From positions 1-64,000 of the forward strand of contig JANSXA010000006.1 of assembly GCA_024743175.1 (NCBI GenBank): 64,000 nt of DNA. The letters run 5' to 3'. Positions 62,459-64,000 of this stretch are shown piece after piece. Positions within the stretch are counted from its first letter, which is position 1, and each line of letters starts with the position of its first letter. This stretch comes from Pseudomonadaceae bacterium. GTDB taxonomy: Bacteria; Pseudomonadota; Gammaproteobacteria; Pseudomonadales; Azotimanducaceae. The position numbers and the translations under genes are program-made. The notes beneath the pieces are model-generated. The model worked only from the letters and a program-made list of their open reading frames with translations, searched no databases and was not told the origin of the DNA.

Positions 62459-63441
62459 TTCAACGTGACACAATTATTGTGGGCGGCGGCCCTGCGGGAA
62501 GTGCCGCGGCCTGGCAACTTCACAAGCTGGGTAAACAGTGTCTGATTCTCGATCAACAGGCATTTCCGAGGGAGAAACTCTGTGCGGGCTGGATCACGCC
62601 TGAAGTCCTGTCCGATCTGCAGATCGATCCGTCGGACTATCCGCATGGGCTGATGACGTTCGAGAACCTGCAGACGTCTTTCTGGCGATTACCTTTCTCG
62701 TTAACGACCACACAACATTCCATCCGAAGAATAGAATTTGACCTGTGGTTGCTGGAAAGGAGCTGTGCCGAAGTAGCTGTGCACAATGTTCGGCAGGTCA
62801 GGCAGGTGCCTGACGGTTTCGAGATTGATGGCAAGTATCATTGCGAGAATCTGATTGGCGCGGGTGGTACGGGATGCCCTGTTTACCGCAGTCTATTCCG
62901 CAGCGAGTACCCGCGTGACAAAACGCTGCAAGCCGTTGCTCTGGAACTGGAGTATCCATATTCATGGCAGGATGCTAATTGTCATTTATGGTTTGCCTGT
63001 AACGGCCTTCCGGGGTATGCCTGGTACGTACCGAAAGCGAATGGTTATCTGAATATCGGCGTAGGCGGTATGGCGCACCTTCTGAAAGTTAAGAATGACA
63101 CCATTCATCGGCATTGGGATCTATTGACTAAGCGCCTGATTGCGCAAGGATTGATTGATGAGTTACCTGGTCAACCTCGGGGCTACAGTTACTATCTGCG
63201 AGGGCAGAGGAAACCTGTCTGGGCAGGGAATCTTCACCTGATAGGGGATGCCCGTGGTCTCGCGACACGAGACCTTTGTGAAGGAATCGGGCCGGCGGTA
63301 AGAAGTGGTCTGCAGGCTGCGCGGGTGGTAGCGGGCTCCAACGTTACACAAGCGATGGACGGCGATGCGTTCTCATTGACCCGCAGGCTACCGCAGCGAA
63401 TACTGGAATGGCAGTTTCTTCGTACTCATCTCGCTGCTTAA
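62455..63441 (+). CDS. FAD-dependent oxidoreductase, geranylgeranyl-reductase-like
   Basis: 328 aa, start ATG overlapping the CFA stop by 4 bases (ATGA). FAD motif IIVGGGPAGSAAAWQLHKLG (residues 7-26), substrate loop FPREKLCAGWITPEVL, and second FAD motif LIGDARGLATRDLCEGIGPAVRSG. Geranylgeranyl-reductase-family flavoproteins reduce or rearrange double bonds in lipid chains. Coupling to a CFA-type methyltransferase suggests a joint modification of acyl chains. Confidence 0.85.
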   Translation: MIQRDTIIVGGGPAGSAAAWQLHKLGKQCLILDQQAFPREKLCAGWITPEVLSDLQIDPSDYPHGLMTFENLQTSFWRLPFSLTTTQHSIRRIEFDLWLLERSCAEVAVHNVRQVRQVPDGFEIDGKYHCENLIGAGGTGCPVYRSLFRSEYPRDKTLQAVALELEYPYSWQDANCHLWFACNGLPGYAWYVPKANGYLNIGVGGMAHLLKVKNDTIHRHWDLLTKRLIAQGLIDELPGQPRGYSYYLRGQRKPVWAGNLHLIGDARGLATRDLCEGIGPAVRSGLQAARVVAGSNVTQAMDGDAFSLTRRLPQRILEWQFLRTHLAA

Positions 63442-63560
63442 CTGTTGTTAGGTGCTGTTTTCGATTGTGTCTGACGCGCTGACGGTAAAGCCGTCACCAG
63501 TCCCTATCAGGGTATTCCCCTAGCGACAGGATCTATGGTACTGGAGGAGAATGGCGCGAA

Positions 63561-64000
63561 ATGGAATATCAAGATTATTACAAAACCCTCGGTGTGGAGC
63601 GCGATGCGGATGCGGATTCTATAAAGAAGGCCTACCGCAAGCTGGCGCGCAAGTATCACCCTGACGTCAGTAAGGAAGCTGACGCTGAAGTTAAGTTTAA
63701 ACAGCTTAACGAGGCTTACGAGGTGCTCAAAGATAAAGAAAAGCGAGCTGCCTATGATCAGCTTGGCCACAACTGGCAGGCTGGGCAGGATTTTGAGCCG
63801 CCGCCTGGCTGGCAACCTTATGGCGCAGACCCACGGCAATCGGGTTCAACGTTTGAGTTTGAAGATTTTGCTGATCTGTTTGGCGGTATGTTCGGCGGCG
63901 CAGGCCGTCAACAAAGGACACGGCCTCAAGCCAGTTTAGACCTCCATGCAGCATTGAACCTTACTCTGGAAGAGCTCTACAACGCTAAACCTGTCGAACT
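63561..64000 (+). CDS. cbpA: CbpA/DnaJ-type co-chaperone (partial, runs off the window)
   Basis: The first 146 codons are visible. J domain: [41 protein letters not shown] with the HPD tripeptide, then a Gly/Phe region ([14 protein letters not shown]) and the start of the C-terminal peptide-binding domain ([14 protein letters not shown]). No zinc-finger segment is seen as far as the sequence goes. Preceded by a GGAGGA SD at 63544-63549. Confidence 0.85.
   Translation, partial: MEYQDYYKTLGVERDADADSIKKAYRKLARKYHPDVSKEADAEVKFKQLNEAYEVLKDKEKRAAYDQLGHNWQAGQDFEPPPGWQPYGADPRQSGSTFEFEDFADLFGGMFGGAGRQQRTRPQASLDLHAALNLTLEELYNAKPVE

Overview
The window looks like a chromosome segment of a free-living, probably marine or aquatic gammaproteobacterium. 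The pointers are PdxH, Prc, MscL, FKBP-type PPIase, DUF3080 and DUF481 genes of proteobacterial type, together with a polyhydroxyalkanoate (PHA) and wax-ester/triacylglycerol storage cluster, a CYP153-like P450, F420-type luciferase-like oxidoreductases and a tannase-family esterase. No species can be named from the sequence alone.

Layout. 1-3190: an integron-type gene-cassette array (five cassettes, all on the minus strand, separated by related attC sites) with no integrase in view. 3375-9352: unrelated single genes (DUF2807 protein, secreted methyltransferase, serine beta-lactamase-fold esterase, GMC oxidoreductase, Coq4-like protein, TetR regulator). 9430-13645: a tiny acidic protein with its own terminator, an F420-type oxidoreductase, an epoxide-hydrolase-like enzyme, a tannase-like enzyme and a J-domain protein. 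13804-16759: DUF442 phosphatase-like, AhpD-like, GST and HAD genes. 16763-27000: a storage-lipid island. On the minus strand it carries wax synthase 2, phasin, wax synthase 1, SDR, PhaC, a GYD protein and a GYD-PlsC fusion; a divergent pair of paralogous hydrolases and the regulator PhaR follow. 26989-32705: acyl-CoA ligase, SDR, MFS transporter and CYP153-like P450, a plausible supply line of oxidised alkyl chains to the storage enzymes. 32986-37518: a translationally coupled MscS / SLC13 permease / sulfatase operon.

37552-39662: a threonyl-tRNA synthetase without the N-terminal TGS domain, preceded by what reads as a ribosome-mediated attenuator: a threonine-rich leader peptide, a 10-bp antiterminator and a 9-bp intrinsic terminator with a T tract. 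I regard this as the most interesting item in the window. 39674-56730: housekeeping and hypothetical genes (Prc, FKBP, pentapeptide, MFS, PdxH, ureohydrolase, enoyl-CoA hydratase, NUDIX, DUF503-DUF3080-GDPD operon, DUF815 ATPase, DUF481 protein). 57493-58440: tRNA-Glu(TTC), a cluster of strong hairpins, and a PIN-domain toxin whose FitA-like antitoxin gene is broken by an internal deletion and frameshift. 58613-64000: thiolase, MscL, a cyclopropane-fatty-acid synthase gene interrupted by one in-frame TGA, a geranylgeranyl-reductase-like flavoprotein coupled to it, and the start of a CbpA/DnaJ gene that leaves the window.

Functions were read from motifs and family knowledge only; no database search was run. 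Start codons were chosen by Shine-Dalgarno (SD) match and neighbour overlap and are marked where uncertain.
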